Part shown: positions 1 to 7,097 of the stretch, in pieces
Numbering within the stretch: the first letter of the stretch is position 1
How the letters are laid out: every line of letters begins with the position of its first letter
Assembly (NCBI RefSeq): GCF_021391495.1
Contig: NZ_CP090063.1
Span: 5,518,001-5,582,000 of the forward strand
Length of the DNA stretch: 64,000 bases
Direction of reading: 5' to 3'
DNA from: Amycolatopsis acidiphila
Lineage (GTDB): Bacteria > Actinomycetota > Actinomycetes > Mycobacteriales > Pseudonocardiaceae
The notes under the pieces: generated by a model
Told to the model about the DNA's origin: nothing
What the model saw: the letters and a program-made list of their open reading frames with translations, nothing else
Databases searched by the model: none
Translations under genes and position numbers: made by a program

Positions 1-1294
1 CGAACGAACCAGGCCGTAGCGTGCCCATCGACGGCGTGGAGTGCGCGATCACCGGCGCGACCACATCCGCCGACAGTGCTGGTTTGAGCCACAGCAAATC
101 CGGCTCATCGGTGTCCGCGTCACGCACTTCCAGCGCGGTGAAGTCGCCCGTAAGGCCGAGGCCGAGGCGGGCCGCGACACGCGGGGCGTAGTCGCGGCCG
201 CGGGCGGTAAACGGGGCGATCACCGCGAACGGCGAATGCGCGGCGATCGCCGTGCTCAGCGCATCGGTGACCAGATCCGTACGGTACTCCGCCGGCTCGG
301 TGCCACGCAGCACCAGCACCCGGTCCGCCCCGTGCGCGTAGAGCACGCGCGGGAACTCCTGCGGCCGGTCGCACGGCAGCACCGCGACGACACTGGCCCG
401 CAGCTCACCTGCGACCGAGCGGGCACAGGCGAGTGCTTCCAGACTCGCCGGGTGCAGGCCGCCGGCGGGCAATGGCTCGGCGACCGCCCAGATCTGGCGC
501 GACGGCGCGGGGACGACGACCTCGGCCTCGGGCGCGGCCGGCGCGAAAGCGACCTCCAACAGTTCCGCGGCATCGAACCCGACACTGACGTACTCCGTCG
601 ATCGCTTCCGCGCTTCGTGCCGGATCTCGGCGACGAAGGTCGGCGAACCCCGGGTGCCGAAGTCGCGCGGTCCTCCCCCGAGGTCCTCGGCGGTGAGGGT
701 CTCGACTGCCGAGGGATCGGCCTCGGTCACCCACGGCGGTTCGGTGCCCCGCCCGATCGAGATCACCGCGGGCATCGCGACGGTCCAGACTTCGCGGCCG
801 ACGTCGGTTTCGACGTCGGCCGCGAGGACACCGTCGCCGATCCGCAGGTTCGTGGCCTGGGTCAGCTGCGGCAGCGCGGCCAGCTCCGCGATCTGCGGGC
901 CGACCTGTGCGGTACCACCGTCGAGCGTCGCTCGCCCAGTGAGCACCAGGTCCGGGCGCTCCCGTTCGACGAGCCGGGCGAGCGCGCGGGCCGTCGCCAG
1001 GGTGTCGGCACCGGCGAAGCGGCGGTCGACGAGGTGCACGGCACGGTCGGCGCCCCGGCGCAGCGCGTCGAGCAGTGTCTCCGCGGCCGCAGGCGGCCCC
1101 ATCGTCACAGCCACCACCTCCCACCCGGTCTGCGCCCGCAGGGCCATCCCCTGCGCCAGCGCGTGCAGGTCCAGCGGGTTGGTGACGGCCTGGTCGTCGT
1201 CCCGGCGGATCCGTTTCGTACGTTCGTCGAAGACCCCCCGGCCCGGCACCGGGACCTGCTTGAGGCAGACGAGGATGCGGCCCGGCGTGCTCAC
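1..1294 (-). CDS. Electron transfer flavoprotein beta-alpha fusion (partial, C-terminus beyond window)
   Basis: One uninterrupted frame of 431 codons starts with an EtfB-type domain (ILVCLKQVP near residue 7, then [12 protein letters not shown]) and continues into an EtfA-type domain ([12 protein letters not shown], later [20 protein letters not shown]). The visible end reads GTLRPG, as in EtfA before its C-terminal FAD-binding domain, which lies off the left edge. ETFs accept electrons from dehydrogenases and pass them on one at a time. The GTG start overlaps the rubredoxin stop by four bases, so the two are probably translationally coupled. ETF subunits are normally separate genes; the fusion is clear from the reading frame. 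The role as electron donor to the rubredoxin/dioxygenase is inference. Confidence 0.85.
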   Translation of the reverse strand, partial: MSTPGRILVCLKQVPVPGRGVFDERTKRIRRDDDQAVTNPLDLHALAQGMALRAQTGWEVVAVTMGPPAAAETLLDALRRGADRAVHLVDRRFAGADTLATARALARLVERERPDLVLTGRATLDGGTAQVGPQIAELAALPQLTQATNLRIGDGVLAADVETDVGREVWTVAMPAVISIGRGTEPPWVTEADPSAVETLTAEDLGGGPRDFGTRGSPTFVAEIRHEARKRSTEYVSVGFDAAELLEVAFAPAAPEAEVVVPAPSRQIWAVAEPLPAGGLHPASLEALACARSVAGELRASVVAVLPCDRPQEFPRVLYAHGADRVLVLRGTEPAEYRTDLVTDALSTAIAAHSPFAVIAPFTARGRDYAPRVAARLGLGLTGDFTALEVRDADTDEPDLLWLKPALSADVVAPVIAHSTPSMGTLRPGSF

Positions 1295-1548
1295 CCCTGC
1301 GCTCCCGCATACGCGTCGTCCTCGACGTCGTACTCGTCGCCCGGCGCGAGCATCCGGAACTCCTTCTTGCGTGCCCCGCACACCGGGCAGACCCAGTCGT
1401 CGGGGATGTCGCCGAACGGCGTGCCGGGCTCGATCCCGCCTTCGGGGTCGCCGAGGCGGGGGTCGTACACGTCCTGGCAGACATCGCAGATCCATAGCGC
1501 GGTGGCCGGGTCGGCCTGGGTTTCTTCGGTAGCCACCAGCGTCTTCAT
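1291..1548 (-). CDS. Rubredoxin
   Basis: Small 85-residue iron protein with the two rubredoxin knuckles: C21-x2-C24 (CDVC) and C54-x2-C57 (CPVCG), plus the usual YDP and DDWVCP segments. The four cysteines bind one iron for one-electron transfer in the cytoplasm. A 17-residue N-terminal extension precedes the fold. It lies 85 bases after the dihydrodiol dehydrogenase and overlaps the ETF fusion by four bases. Since no ferredoxin gene is present in the operon, it is the obvious candidate to feed electrons to the Rieske dioxygenase; that role is inference. An AGGAGG-type ribosome site lies just upstream. Confidence 0.93.
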   Translation of the reverse strand: MKTLVATEETQADPATALWICDVCQDVYDPRLGDPEGGIEPGTPFGDIPDDWVCPVCGARKKEFRMLAPGDEYDVEDDAYAGAQG

Positions 1549-1633
1549 CGACGCCTCCTTTCGAGGGTGGAAGGGAGACGGCCCCGCAACGAGGGGTTTC
1601 CGAGGCCGTCTCCCCGCTTTGTGCAGTGTCGGA

Positions 1634-2449
1634 TCAGGGCTCGAGCCCCGCCATGCGCGTCATCCCGCGCACACCCAACCCGCCGTCGCTGTGGATGATC
1701 GTGCCGGTGACCGCGGGTGCGCGTTCTTTGGCGGCGAGGAACGCGTAGGCCCAGGAGTGGTCATCCGGCTGGGCGACGACGCCCAGGGGGTTGATTCCCT
1801 TGATCAGGCCTTCGATGTCCGGGACGTCCTTCAGCGACTGACCTTCGTTGGCGAGCGCGGGAATCCCCCGCAGGTCGGTGATCGTGCCACCGGGCGCCAC
1901 TCCGTTGACCCGCACGTGTGGAGAAAGTTCGTACGCCAACTCGGTAACCAGACCGCGGACGGCGAACTTCGACGACACGTAGAGCGGACCGCCGCCCCCG
2001 GCGTAGAACCCGGCGTTGGAAATGGTGAGGATGACCTGGCCCCGGTTCTCGATCAGCTGGTCCAGCGCCGCCTTCACACTCAGCAGGTTGCTCTTCACGT
2101 TGACGGCGAAGAGCTGGTCGAACGCCTCGCTGATCTTGTCCTTCGGCAGCTGCGGGATCTCGGTGAAGTAGTCGAACACCCCGACCGCGCACACGAGCGT
2201 GGTCAACGACCCGAACGCGTCCGTCACGTCCGCGACGGCACGTTCGTTGTCCCGCATGGAAGTCGCGTCGCCCTGCGTCACGACCACGACGTCGCGGGGC
2301 AGTTTCTCCTGCAGGTCCCGTGCCTTCTCGGGCGAGATCTCGAGGATCCCGACCTTGGCGCCCTCGCGCACGTAGAGATCGACCACCGCCCGGCCGATAC
2401 CCGATCCACCACCGGTGACCAGGGCGACCTTCCCGTCCAGGAAACCCAA
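1634..2449 (-). CDS. cis-Dihydrodiol dehydrogenase (BphB/HcaB-like SDR)
   Basis: 271-residue classical short-chain dehydrogenase. The N-terminal GGGSGIG binds NAD, and the catalytic stretch has serine (TISNAGFY) followed by YVSSK (YxxxK). The opening [19 protein letters not shown] and the GGGGPLY segment are characteristic of enzymes oxidising aromatic cis-dihydrodiols to catechols (BphB, HcaB), the step after ring dihydroxylation. It stands five bases after the small protein gene downstream of the dioxygenase subunits, exactly the context expected. Substrate identity (biphenyl-, phenylpropionate- or other side chain) cannot be read from sequence alone. Confidence 0.88.
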   Translation of the reverse strand: MGFLDGKVALVTGGGSGIGRAVVDLYVREGAKVGILEISPEKARDLQEKLPRDVVVVTQGDATSMRDNERAVADVTDAFGSLTTLVCAVGVFDYFTEIPQLPKDKISEAFDQLFAVNVKSNLLSVKAALDQLIENRGQVILTISNAGFYAGGGGPLYVSSKFAVRGLVTELAYELSPHVRVNGVAPGGTITDLRGIPALANEGQSLKDVPDIEGLIKGINPLGVVAQPDDHSWAYAFLAAKERAPAVTGTIIHSDGGLGVRGMTRMAGLEP

Positions 2450-2454
2450 GGGAA

Positions 2455-2727
2455 TCAGTCCTTTCCGAACAGAGCCGACAGCGGGCGCGCGTTGAGCTCC
2501 GTGCCGGGGCCGTACGGGGTGTCGAGCAGCTTCGAATAAATCTCCGGCGTCTGCCAGGTGAGGCTTTCCAGCTGCAGCGGGTCGAGCAGGGTCTGGAACC
2601 CGAGCCGGGGCGAGCTGACGAGCAGGCGTTCGCGCTGGCCGGTGCTGGTGTAGCTGACCTGGATCACCGTGAACTCGTTGGCGATCTGGATGATCGGGTC
2701 CTGGCCCTCGTTGTGAATGATGGTCAT
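2455..2727 (-). CDS. Small conserved protein of the dioxygenase operon, function unknown
   Basis: 90-residue soluble protein with no signal peptide, membrane segment or cysteine cluster. It starts MTIIHNEGQDP, has a beta-rich first half (FTVIQVSYTSTGQRERLLVSS) and an acidic/aromatic second half (LESLTWQTPEIYSKLLDTPYG). It sits 13 bases after the beta subunit stop and 5 bases before the dehydrogenase, so it is co-transcribed with the dioxygenase. Similar short proteins are, from memory, sometimes labelled dihydrodiol dehydrogenase, but it has no Rossmann fold and cannot be one. An accessory or assembly role is possible; nothing in the sequence proves it. Confidence 0.7.
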   Translation of the reverse strand: MTIIHNEGQDPIIQIANEFTVIQVSYTSTGQRERLLVSSPRLGFQTLLDPLQLESLTWQTPEIYSKLLDTPYGPGTELNARPLSALFGKD

Positions 2728-2740
2728 CGAACTGCCTCCG

Positions 2741-3259
2741 TCACATGATCAGGGCGAGGTTGTGGGTCATGACGGTGGTCTGGTCGAGCACGACCACCCG
2801 CTTGGCGAGCCGGTAGCCACTTGCCACCCGGCGGAGCACGTCGTGGCGCTCGCCGGAGAGGATGTCGAACGTCGCGACGTCACCGCGGGTGCGGTAGAGC
2901 AGCAGGTTCGACTTGACCGTCAGTTCATCCGCCGAACCGCCGGCGGCGACCCGGATGTTGGTGACGAAGTGCCGCGACCGCGACGGCGGGTCCTCCGCCC
3001 ACGCGTACTCGGTCTCCAAGCGCAGGACCCGCATTTCCATCGAGTCCCAGTCGTCGTCCATGAGGGTCATTCCCTCGACGATGTCCGTCTCGGCCTCGCG
3101 TTCGCGCGTGACGCGCAGCGGCACGACGTAGGACAGGTCCTCGGCCACCAGGTCCAGCCACTCCCGGTACTTGCCGCCGTCGAGCAATTCGGCTTCGGTG
3201 AAGAGCCATTCGGTGACTTCACGCACCGTCGTGTCGGTGATCTCCGTTGCAGTGGTCAT
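2741..3259 (-). CDS. Aromatic ring-hydroxylating dioxygenase, beta subunit
   Basis: 172-residue small subunit of a Rieske non-heme iron dioxygenase (SnoaL/NTF2-like fold). Recognisable features are the early helix FTEAELLDGGKYREWLDLVAED, the YVVPLRVTR strand, SRHFVTNIRV in the centre and a C-terminal YRLAKRVVVLDQ. Beta subunits build the alpha3beta3 hexamer and do not carry cofactors. The start ATG lies five bases after the alpha subunit stop. A longer open frame continues upstream through the alpha gene, but that stretch is out-of-frame shadow and was excluded. Confidence 0.92.
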   Translation of the reverse strand: MTTATEITDTTVREVTEWLFTEAELLDGGKYREWLDLVAEDLSYVVPLRVTREREAETDIVEGMTLMDDDWDSMEMRVLRLETEYAWAEDPPSRSRHFVTNIRVAAGGSADELTVKSNLLLYRTRGDVATFDILSGERHDVLRRVASGYRLAKRVVVLDQTTVMTHNLALIM

Positions 3260-3264
3260 CGGTC

Positions 3265-4653
3265 CTAGGCCTCCGCCCGTGCCAGCGCTTCGGCCGCGGT
3301 ACCGTCGGACACCTTGCCGTTTCCGGTGTGCGGCACCGGATCCGTGACCATCAGCTGCATCCAGTACTCCATGAAGTTGCGCTGGTTGGCCTCGGCGTAG
3401 TCCATCGGGAACGCCTTGCCGGGACCGGGCCAGTCGGGGTCGGGCTCGTAGAGGCCGCGGCCCATCTGGTAGTTGAGCTCCATGGTCTTGGCGTACTGGG
3501 CGCCCAGCACGCGGGTGATGCTGCGCCAGTTTTCGGCGTCGTCCTGCTCGAAGGCCCCGGAAATACCGAACGTGCGCACGTACGCCTGGTAGCTCTCCTC
3601 CTTGTACCAGTCCGGCGCCTCCTTCTCGACCAGGAAGAAGGACATGATCTCCATCTTGTCCGGGCCGAGCGGGTGCCACAGCCGCAGCGTGAGGAACGAC
3701 GTCGGCGGCGAGACGTGGTCCTTCGACATCAGGAAGTTGCCGATCGACAGGTTCGGGAACACGGTGCCGTGGATGAACGCGACCGGCCGGAACACCTCGA
3801 CCTGCTCCGGCGAAAGCCGGCGCTGCAACTGCTCGACGATGTTCTCCGGCATGCCCAGGAATTCGGGCAGCGGGATACCCGGCGGTGGACCGATGATGCC
3901 GAGGCCGTGGCCGTTCTCGGTGTGCACGTGCTCGCCATAGAGCGCGAACTTCGGGTCCGGCGGGGCGAGCCCGAGTTCCACCATGGACCGGTGCGTCATC
4001 ATCGTGTGGTAGGCGTCGCCGATGAAGTTGTCGGCACCGAGCTTCCAGTTCGCGTCCACGACCCATCGCTGCGGGGCGCCGATGACCTCCAGCCCGGCGT
4101 CACTGCGGTCCAGCACGATGTCGAGGTAGAACTTCATGTCCCCGAGGTAGTCCTCGAGCGACTGGGCCTCCGGATCGAGGCAGCCGAAGATCAAACCCTT
4201 GTAGGTGTCGAGTTTAGGGACCGGCTTGAGTTGCCACAGGGACTTATCCAGCTTGTTGCCATACGCCTCGCGCCCGGCCGGTACGCCGACGAGACTGCCT
4301 TTGTTGTTGTAGGTCCAGCCGTGGTACGGGCAGCGAAAGTGGGAGGCGTTTCCCATTTCCGCGCGACATACCTGCATGCCGCGATGGCGGCAACTGTTCA
4401 GGTGTCCGCGGATTTCGCCGTCTTCGTCCCGGCAGACGATGAACTGATCTTCGGAGATGTAGCGGACGACGTAGTCGCCGCGCTCCGGGATTTCGCTGTC
4501 GTGCGCGAGGAACACCCACGAACGGCCGAACACGCGCTCACGCTCGGCGTCGTGCATCTCCGGGTCGTTGATAATCCCGGCCGGAACGGTCCAGTCGGCC
4601 TCTACGTCACGCAAACCCTTCTCGAGGATCTGCCGGAGTTCGTCCCTCAACAT
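3265..4653 (-). CDS. Aromatic ring-hydroxylating dioxygenase, alpha subunit (Rieske)
   Basis: 462-residue catalytic subunit. The Rieske [2Fe-2S] ligands are C88-x-H90 (SCRHRG) and C108-x2-H111 (CPYHGW). The mononuclear iron site shows D213-A-Y-H216-x4-H221 (GDAYHTMMTH), with an acidic cluster (EQDDAENW) late in the protein expected to give the third ligand. It adds both atoms of O2 to an aromatic ring to give a cis-dihydrodiol. First gene of the operon, reading away from the SCP2 gene; the intergenic region carries a perfect palindrome about 93 bases upstream of its start. The alpha family tree (biphenyl, phenylpropionate, cumate) would narrow the substrate. Confidence 0.94.
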   Translation of the reverse strand: MLRDELRQILEKGLRDVEADWTVPAGIINDPEMHDAERERVFGRSWVFLAHDSEIPERGDYVVRYISEDQFIVCRDEDGEIRGHLNSCRHRGMQVCRAEMGNASHFRCPYHGWTYNNKGSLVGVPAGREAYGNKLDKSLWQLKPVPKLDTYKGLIFGCLDPEAQSLEDYLGDMKFYLDIVLDRSDAGLEVIGAPQRWVVDANWKLGADNFIGDAYHTMMTHRSMVELGLAPPDPKFALYGEHVHTENGHGLGIIGPPPGIPLPEFLGMPENIVEQLQRRLSPEQVEVFRPVAFIHGTVFPNLSIGNFLMSKDHVSPPTSFLTLRLWHPLGPDKMEIMSFFLVEKEAPDWYKEESYQAYVRTFGISGAFEQDDAENWRSITRVLGAQYAKTMELNYQMGRGLYEPDPDWPGPGKAFPMDYAEANQRNFMEYWMQLMVTDPVPHTGNGKVSDGTAAEALARAEA

Positions 4654-4745
4654 GTGACCACCTTGGCGTCAGACATCTTTGTCTCCTCTGAAAAGCGCGG
4701 GCCCGCAATGGGTCAGGACCGCGGCAACAGCTTGACTGACTTTCT

Positions 4746-4761
4746 AAGATACTAGTATCTT
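4746..4761. promoter_or_regulatory. Perfect 16-bp palindrome, probable GntR operator
   Basis: AAGATACTAGTATCTT is an exact inverted repeat in the divergent region between the dioxygenase operon and the SCP2 gene. Its core AGATNCTAG recurs upstream of the GntR, hydrolase and MhpB-like genes, so it is probably the strongest operator of the local GntR protein (gene at 5454). Confidence 0.7.
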
Positions 4762-4820
4762 CAGTCCCGTTGTCAAACCCTACTTGTCCGCCGCGGAGGC
4801 GAACCGAAGGAGAGCGCACC

Positions 4821-5219
4821 ATGGGAACACCCGTCCTGTCGCCGGAGTGGATGAAGTCCTACGCCGAGCTCTGGAACACTACGGATGCGACGCGTGAGGG
4901 CCTCAAGAAGCTGAGCATGGTCGTCGAATACCGGCTCGCGGAGAACGAGAGCCGCGCAGGCCAGATCCAGGTCAACGCCGGCGAAGTCGTGCGTGCCGGA
5001 GCGCCGGCCGAAGGCGTGAAGCCGGACTTCGTGCTGACGGCGAAGGTGGAGACCTGGCAGCGCCTCGGCCAAGGCGATCTGCCCGCCGCCACGGCGATGG
5101 TCACCCGGAAGGTCAAGTTCCGCGGTTCCATGTCGGTGGCACTGGCCAACCTGCCCGGCCTCGAAGCCGCCATGAAGATGTTCGGCCAGATCGACGACAC
5201 CGACTGGTCGGTGGACTGA
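4821..5219 (+). CDS. SCP2 sterol-binding domain protein
   Basis: 132-residue single-domain protein of SCP2 type. Diagnostic stretches are VEYRLAENESRAGQIQVNAGEV, the FVLTAKVETWQRLGQGDLPAATAM core, and GSMSVALANLPGLEAAMKMF at the end. The fold makes a hydrophobic tunnel that binds lipids or other apolar ligands in the cytoplasm. The chosen ATG has a good AAGGAGAG site seven bases upstream; a longer frame from 4770 lacks one. It is transcribed divergently from the dioxygenase through the palindrome at 4746, suggesting co-regulation and perhaps a substrate-carrying role (inference). Confidence 0.88.
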   Translation: MGTPVLSPEWMKSYAELWNTTDATREGLKKLSMVVEYRLAENESRAGQIQVNAGEVVRAGAPAEGVKPDFVLTAKVETWQRLGQGDLPAATAMVTRKVKFRGSMSVALANLPGLEAAMKMFGQIDDTDWSVD

Positions 5220-5250
5220 ACGAAGTCGCGGGCCACGGCCCGCGCCTGTC

Positions 5251-5281
5251 TGAAGCCGGAGCGGGCCCCGCTCCGGCTTCA
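5251..5281 (+). terminator. Hairpin terminator after the SCP2 gene
   Basis: A perfect 14-bp stem (TGAAGCCGGAGCGG paired with its complement) with a three-base loop begins 32 bases after the SCP2 stop. It has no T tract, which is common for actinomycete terminators. Confidence 0.75.
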
Positions 5282-5380
5282 GCGCGCTGCCACGATACGG
5301 CACGAGACCGCTGCGCCACCCGGTCGAACGACGGACCGCTTCACGGTTCCATGTCGGCAGCAGCCCCGGCTTCGCACTGA

Positions 5381-5400
5381 CACGCTAGAATCTCTGCGTG
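5381..5400. promoter_or_regulatory. Operator-like dyad upstream of the GntR gene
   Basis: CACGCTAGAATCTCTGCGTG is an imperfect dyad with CACGC/GCGTG ends. Read on the minus strand it contains AGATTCTAGCGTG, nearly identical to the sites at 6191 and 13059. Its position 54 bases before the GntR start suggests autoregulation. Confidence 0.6.
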
Positions 5401-5453
5401 AGCACCAGTACACCAGCACTGACCTTCCCCACACCGAAGGGCTGGATAGCCCC

Positions 5454-6089
5454 ATGCCCGTGATCGCATCAGTCACCAAAACAGACCAGATCTACAAAGC
5501 GCTCCTCACCCAACTGCTCGAGGGACGCCATCAGTTCGGCGAGATCCTCAGCACGTACGAACTGGCCACGGAGTTCGGCGTGAGCCGAAGGCCGGTGATG
5601 GACGCGGTGATGCGGCTGGCCGCCGCCGGATTCATCTCGATCATTCCACAGGTCGGATGCCAGGTGACCATCCCGGACGAACGCAAGGTGCGCGACCACT
5701 TCGCGGTGGCGGGCATTCTCGAAGGGGCAGGCGCCCGACTCGCGGCACTCACCGCCACCGATAGCCAACTGGCCGAGATCCGCGAGATGCTCGTGCGCGG
5801 CAACGGCCCAGCCAAGCAGAACGACGCACTTGCCTTCGCCGGGGCCAACCGGGACTTCCACTCCGCCATCCTGGCGGCCGGCGGCAACCGACGCCTGGCC
5901 GAACTGGCCATGGACACCTGGGACCTCAACGACTTTTATCTCCAGAAGAACCGGTTGAGCACCGACCTGGCGAAGGCGCAGGCCGAGCACACGGAAATCG
6001 CAAAGGCGATCGAGCACCGGGACGCGGATCGGGCGGGCAAGCTCATGGAGCAGCACGTTTCGCGGTTCTGGAAGTTCGTGGAAGTGTAG
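5454..6089 (+). CDS. GntR-family (FCD subfamily) transcriptional regulator
   Basis: 211 residues. The N-terminal winged helix spans about residues 8-75, with the recognition segment LATEFGVSRRPVMDAVMRLAAAGF. The rest is an all-helical FCD ligand domain (residues 85-205) with the expected acidic and histidine positions (NRDFHSAIL, HTEIAKAIEHRD). Such proteins repress catabolic operons and release DNA when an acidic pathway intermediate binds. It stands between the two divergent halves of the catabolic locus and has a candidate site in its own promoter. The ATG at 5454 is used; GTG 5460 is a near alternative. Confidence 0.9.
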   Translation: MPVIASVTKTDQIYKALLTQLLEGRHQFGEILSTYELATEFGVSRRPVMDAVMRLAAAGFISIIPQVGCQVTIPDERKVRDHFAVAGILEGAGARLAALTATDSQLAEIREMLVRGNGPAKQNDALAFAGANRDFHSAILAAGGNRRLAELAMDTWDLNDFYLQKNRLSTDLAKAQAEHTEIAKAIEHRDADRAGKLMEQHVSRFWKFVEV

Positions 6090-6102
6090 TCTGCCCCACT
6101 CG

Positions 6103-6137
6103 ATCGGGTGTCATGCCGAACGGCCATGACACCCGAT
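6103..6137 (+). terminator. Hairpin terminator after the GntR gene
   Basis: A perfect 13-bp stem, ATCGGGTGTCATG paired with CATGACACCCGAT around a nine-base loop, is followed by a T-rich stretch (TTCCGTTTTCG). It lies 13 bases after the stop codon and separates the regulator from the hydrolase operon. Confidence 0.85.
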
Positions 6138-6188
6138 TTCCGTTTTCGTCACGCTGTGAAGATCCTCGCAACAACAGCGCCTTGCGTG

Positions 6189-6205
6189 TGAGATTCTAGC
6201 ATGTC
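6189..6205. promoter_or_regulatory. GntR operator-like site before the plus-strand catabolic operon
   Basis: The stretch AGATTCTAGCATGTC matches the sites at 5381 and 13058 over at least ten bases. It lies about 35 bases before the preferred GTG start of the hydrolase gene, where it would overlap the promoter. Confidence 0.6.
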
Positions 6206-6239
6206 AATATGGGAGGACGTCGCGACAGAAAGGAATGCT

Positions 6240-7097
6240 GTGGAGCAGCACGTAAGCATCTGGGGCGATTTGGCGGGCGTCGAGCTGTGCCAGCGGACCG
6301 TGGACGCGGCCGGCATCGCCACCCGGGTGGTAGAAGCGGGCACTGGTCCGGCACTGGTCATGGTGCACGGCACGGGCGGGCACCTGGAGGCGTATTCCCG
6401 CAACGTTCGTGACCTGGCGAAGGAATTCCGGATCGTCCTCTACGACATGGCGGGGCACGGCCATTCGGCCAAGCCCGATCGGCCTTACACGATTGATTAC
6501 CTCAGCGACCATCTGATCGCGCTGCTGGACGCACTGGGCATCCAGAAGGCCCATCTCTCCGGTGAGTCGCTAGGCGGCTGGGTGGCGGCGTGGGCTTCGG
6601 CGCACCACCCCGGCCGGGTGGACCGGCTGGTGCTCAACACGCCGGGCAACATCACGAACAAGCCGGAGGTGATGGCCGGGCTGAAGGAATCGAGCATGAA
6701 GGCGGTCCGCCAGGCCAGCCGGCAGAGCGTGCGCACCAGGGTCGAGTGGCTCTTCCACGACAAGAGCCTGGTCACCGACGAACTCGTGGAGCTGCGGCTG
6801 CGGATCTACACGCAGCCGGGGTTCGAGGACGCGATGCGCAACATCCTCGCGGTACAGGACTGGGAACACCGCCGCCCGTACGTCTGGTCCTCGCAGTGGT
6901 GCAGCCGGATTGTCGCGCCGACCCTGCTGCTGTGGACCGACCACGATCCGACAGCGTCGGTCGAAGAAGCCGCGCTACTGGAAGAGCTCATCCCCGACAG
7001 CCGACTCGAAGTCATCGAGGGCGCGGGCCACTGGCCGCAATGGGAGAAGCCGGACCAGTTCAACGAGACCCACGTTAGGTTCCTGAAAGGAAAGTGA
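6240..7097 (+). CDS. Alpha/beta hydrolase, meta-cleavage product hydrolase type (MhpC/BphD/HsaD-like)
   Basis: 285-residue alpha/beta hydrolase. It shows the oxyanion motif VMVHGTGGH, nucleophile elbow GESLGG, catalytic aspartate region WTDHDPTA and histidine GAGHWPQWEKPDQF. Its neighbours are extradiol dioxygenases, so C-C cleavage of a ring-opened product is the likely reaction. The GTG at 6240 is preferred because AGAAAGGA lies six bases before it; the in-frame ATG at 6201 overlaps the operator-like site and has no ribosome site. The stop overlaps the next start (TGATG). Confidence 0.85.
   Translation: MEQHVSIWGDLAGVELCQRTVDAAGIATRVVEAGTGPALVMVHGTGGHLEAYSRNVRDLAKEFRIVLYDMAGHGHSAKPDRPYTIDYLSDHLIALLDALGIQKAHLSGESLGGWVAAWASAHHPGRVDRLVLNTPGNITNKPEVMAGLKESSMKAVRQASRQSVRTRVEWLFHDKSLVTDELVELRLRIYTQPGFEDAMRNILAVQDWEHRRPYVWSSQWCSRIVAPTLLLWTDHDPTASVEEAALLEELIPDSRLEVIEGAGHWPQWEKPDQFNETHVRFLKGK

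Noticed and set aside
405..1484. 359-codon minus-strand frame over the ETF region
   Set aside because: It is out of frame with the recognised ETF and rubredoxin domains and is Arg/Pro-rich.
41..2539. 832-codon plus-strand open frame
   Set aside because: It runs antisense to the ETF fusion, rubredoxin and dehydrogenase genes; its translation is Arg/Asp-rich with no family features, a high-GC shadow.
2455..2727. Annotating the small protein as a dihydrodiol dehydrogenase or ferredoxin
   Set aside because: It has no Rossmann motif and no cysteine cluster.
3247..4755. 502-codon plus-strand frame
   Set aside because: Exact antisense shadow of the Rieske alpha subunit.
6201..6239. ATG 6201 as start of the hydrolase
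   Set aside because: No ribosome site, and it overlaps the operator-like motif; GTG 6240 has a good site.
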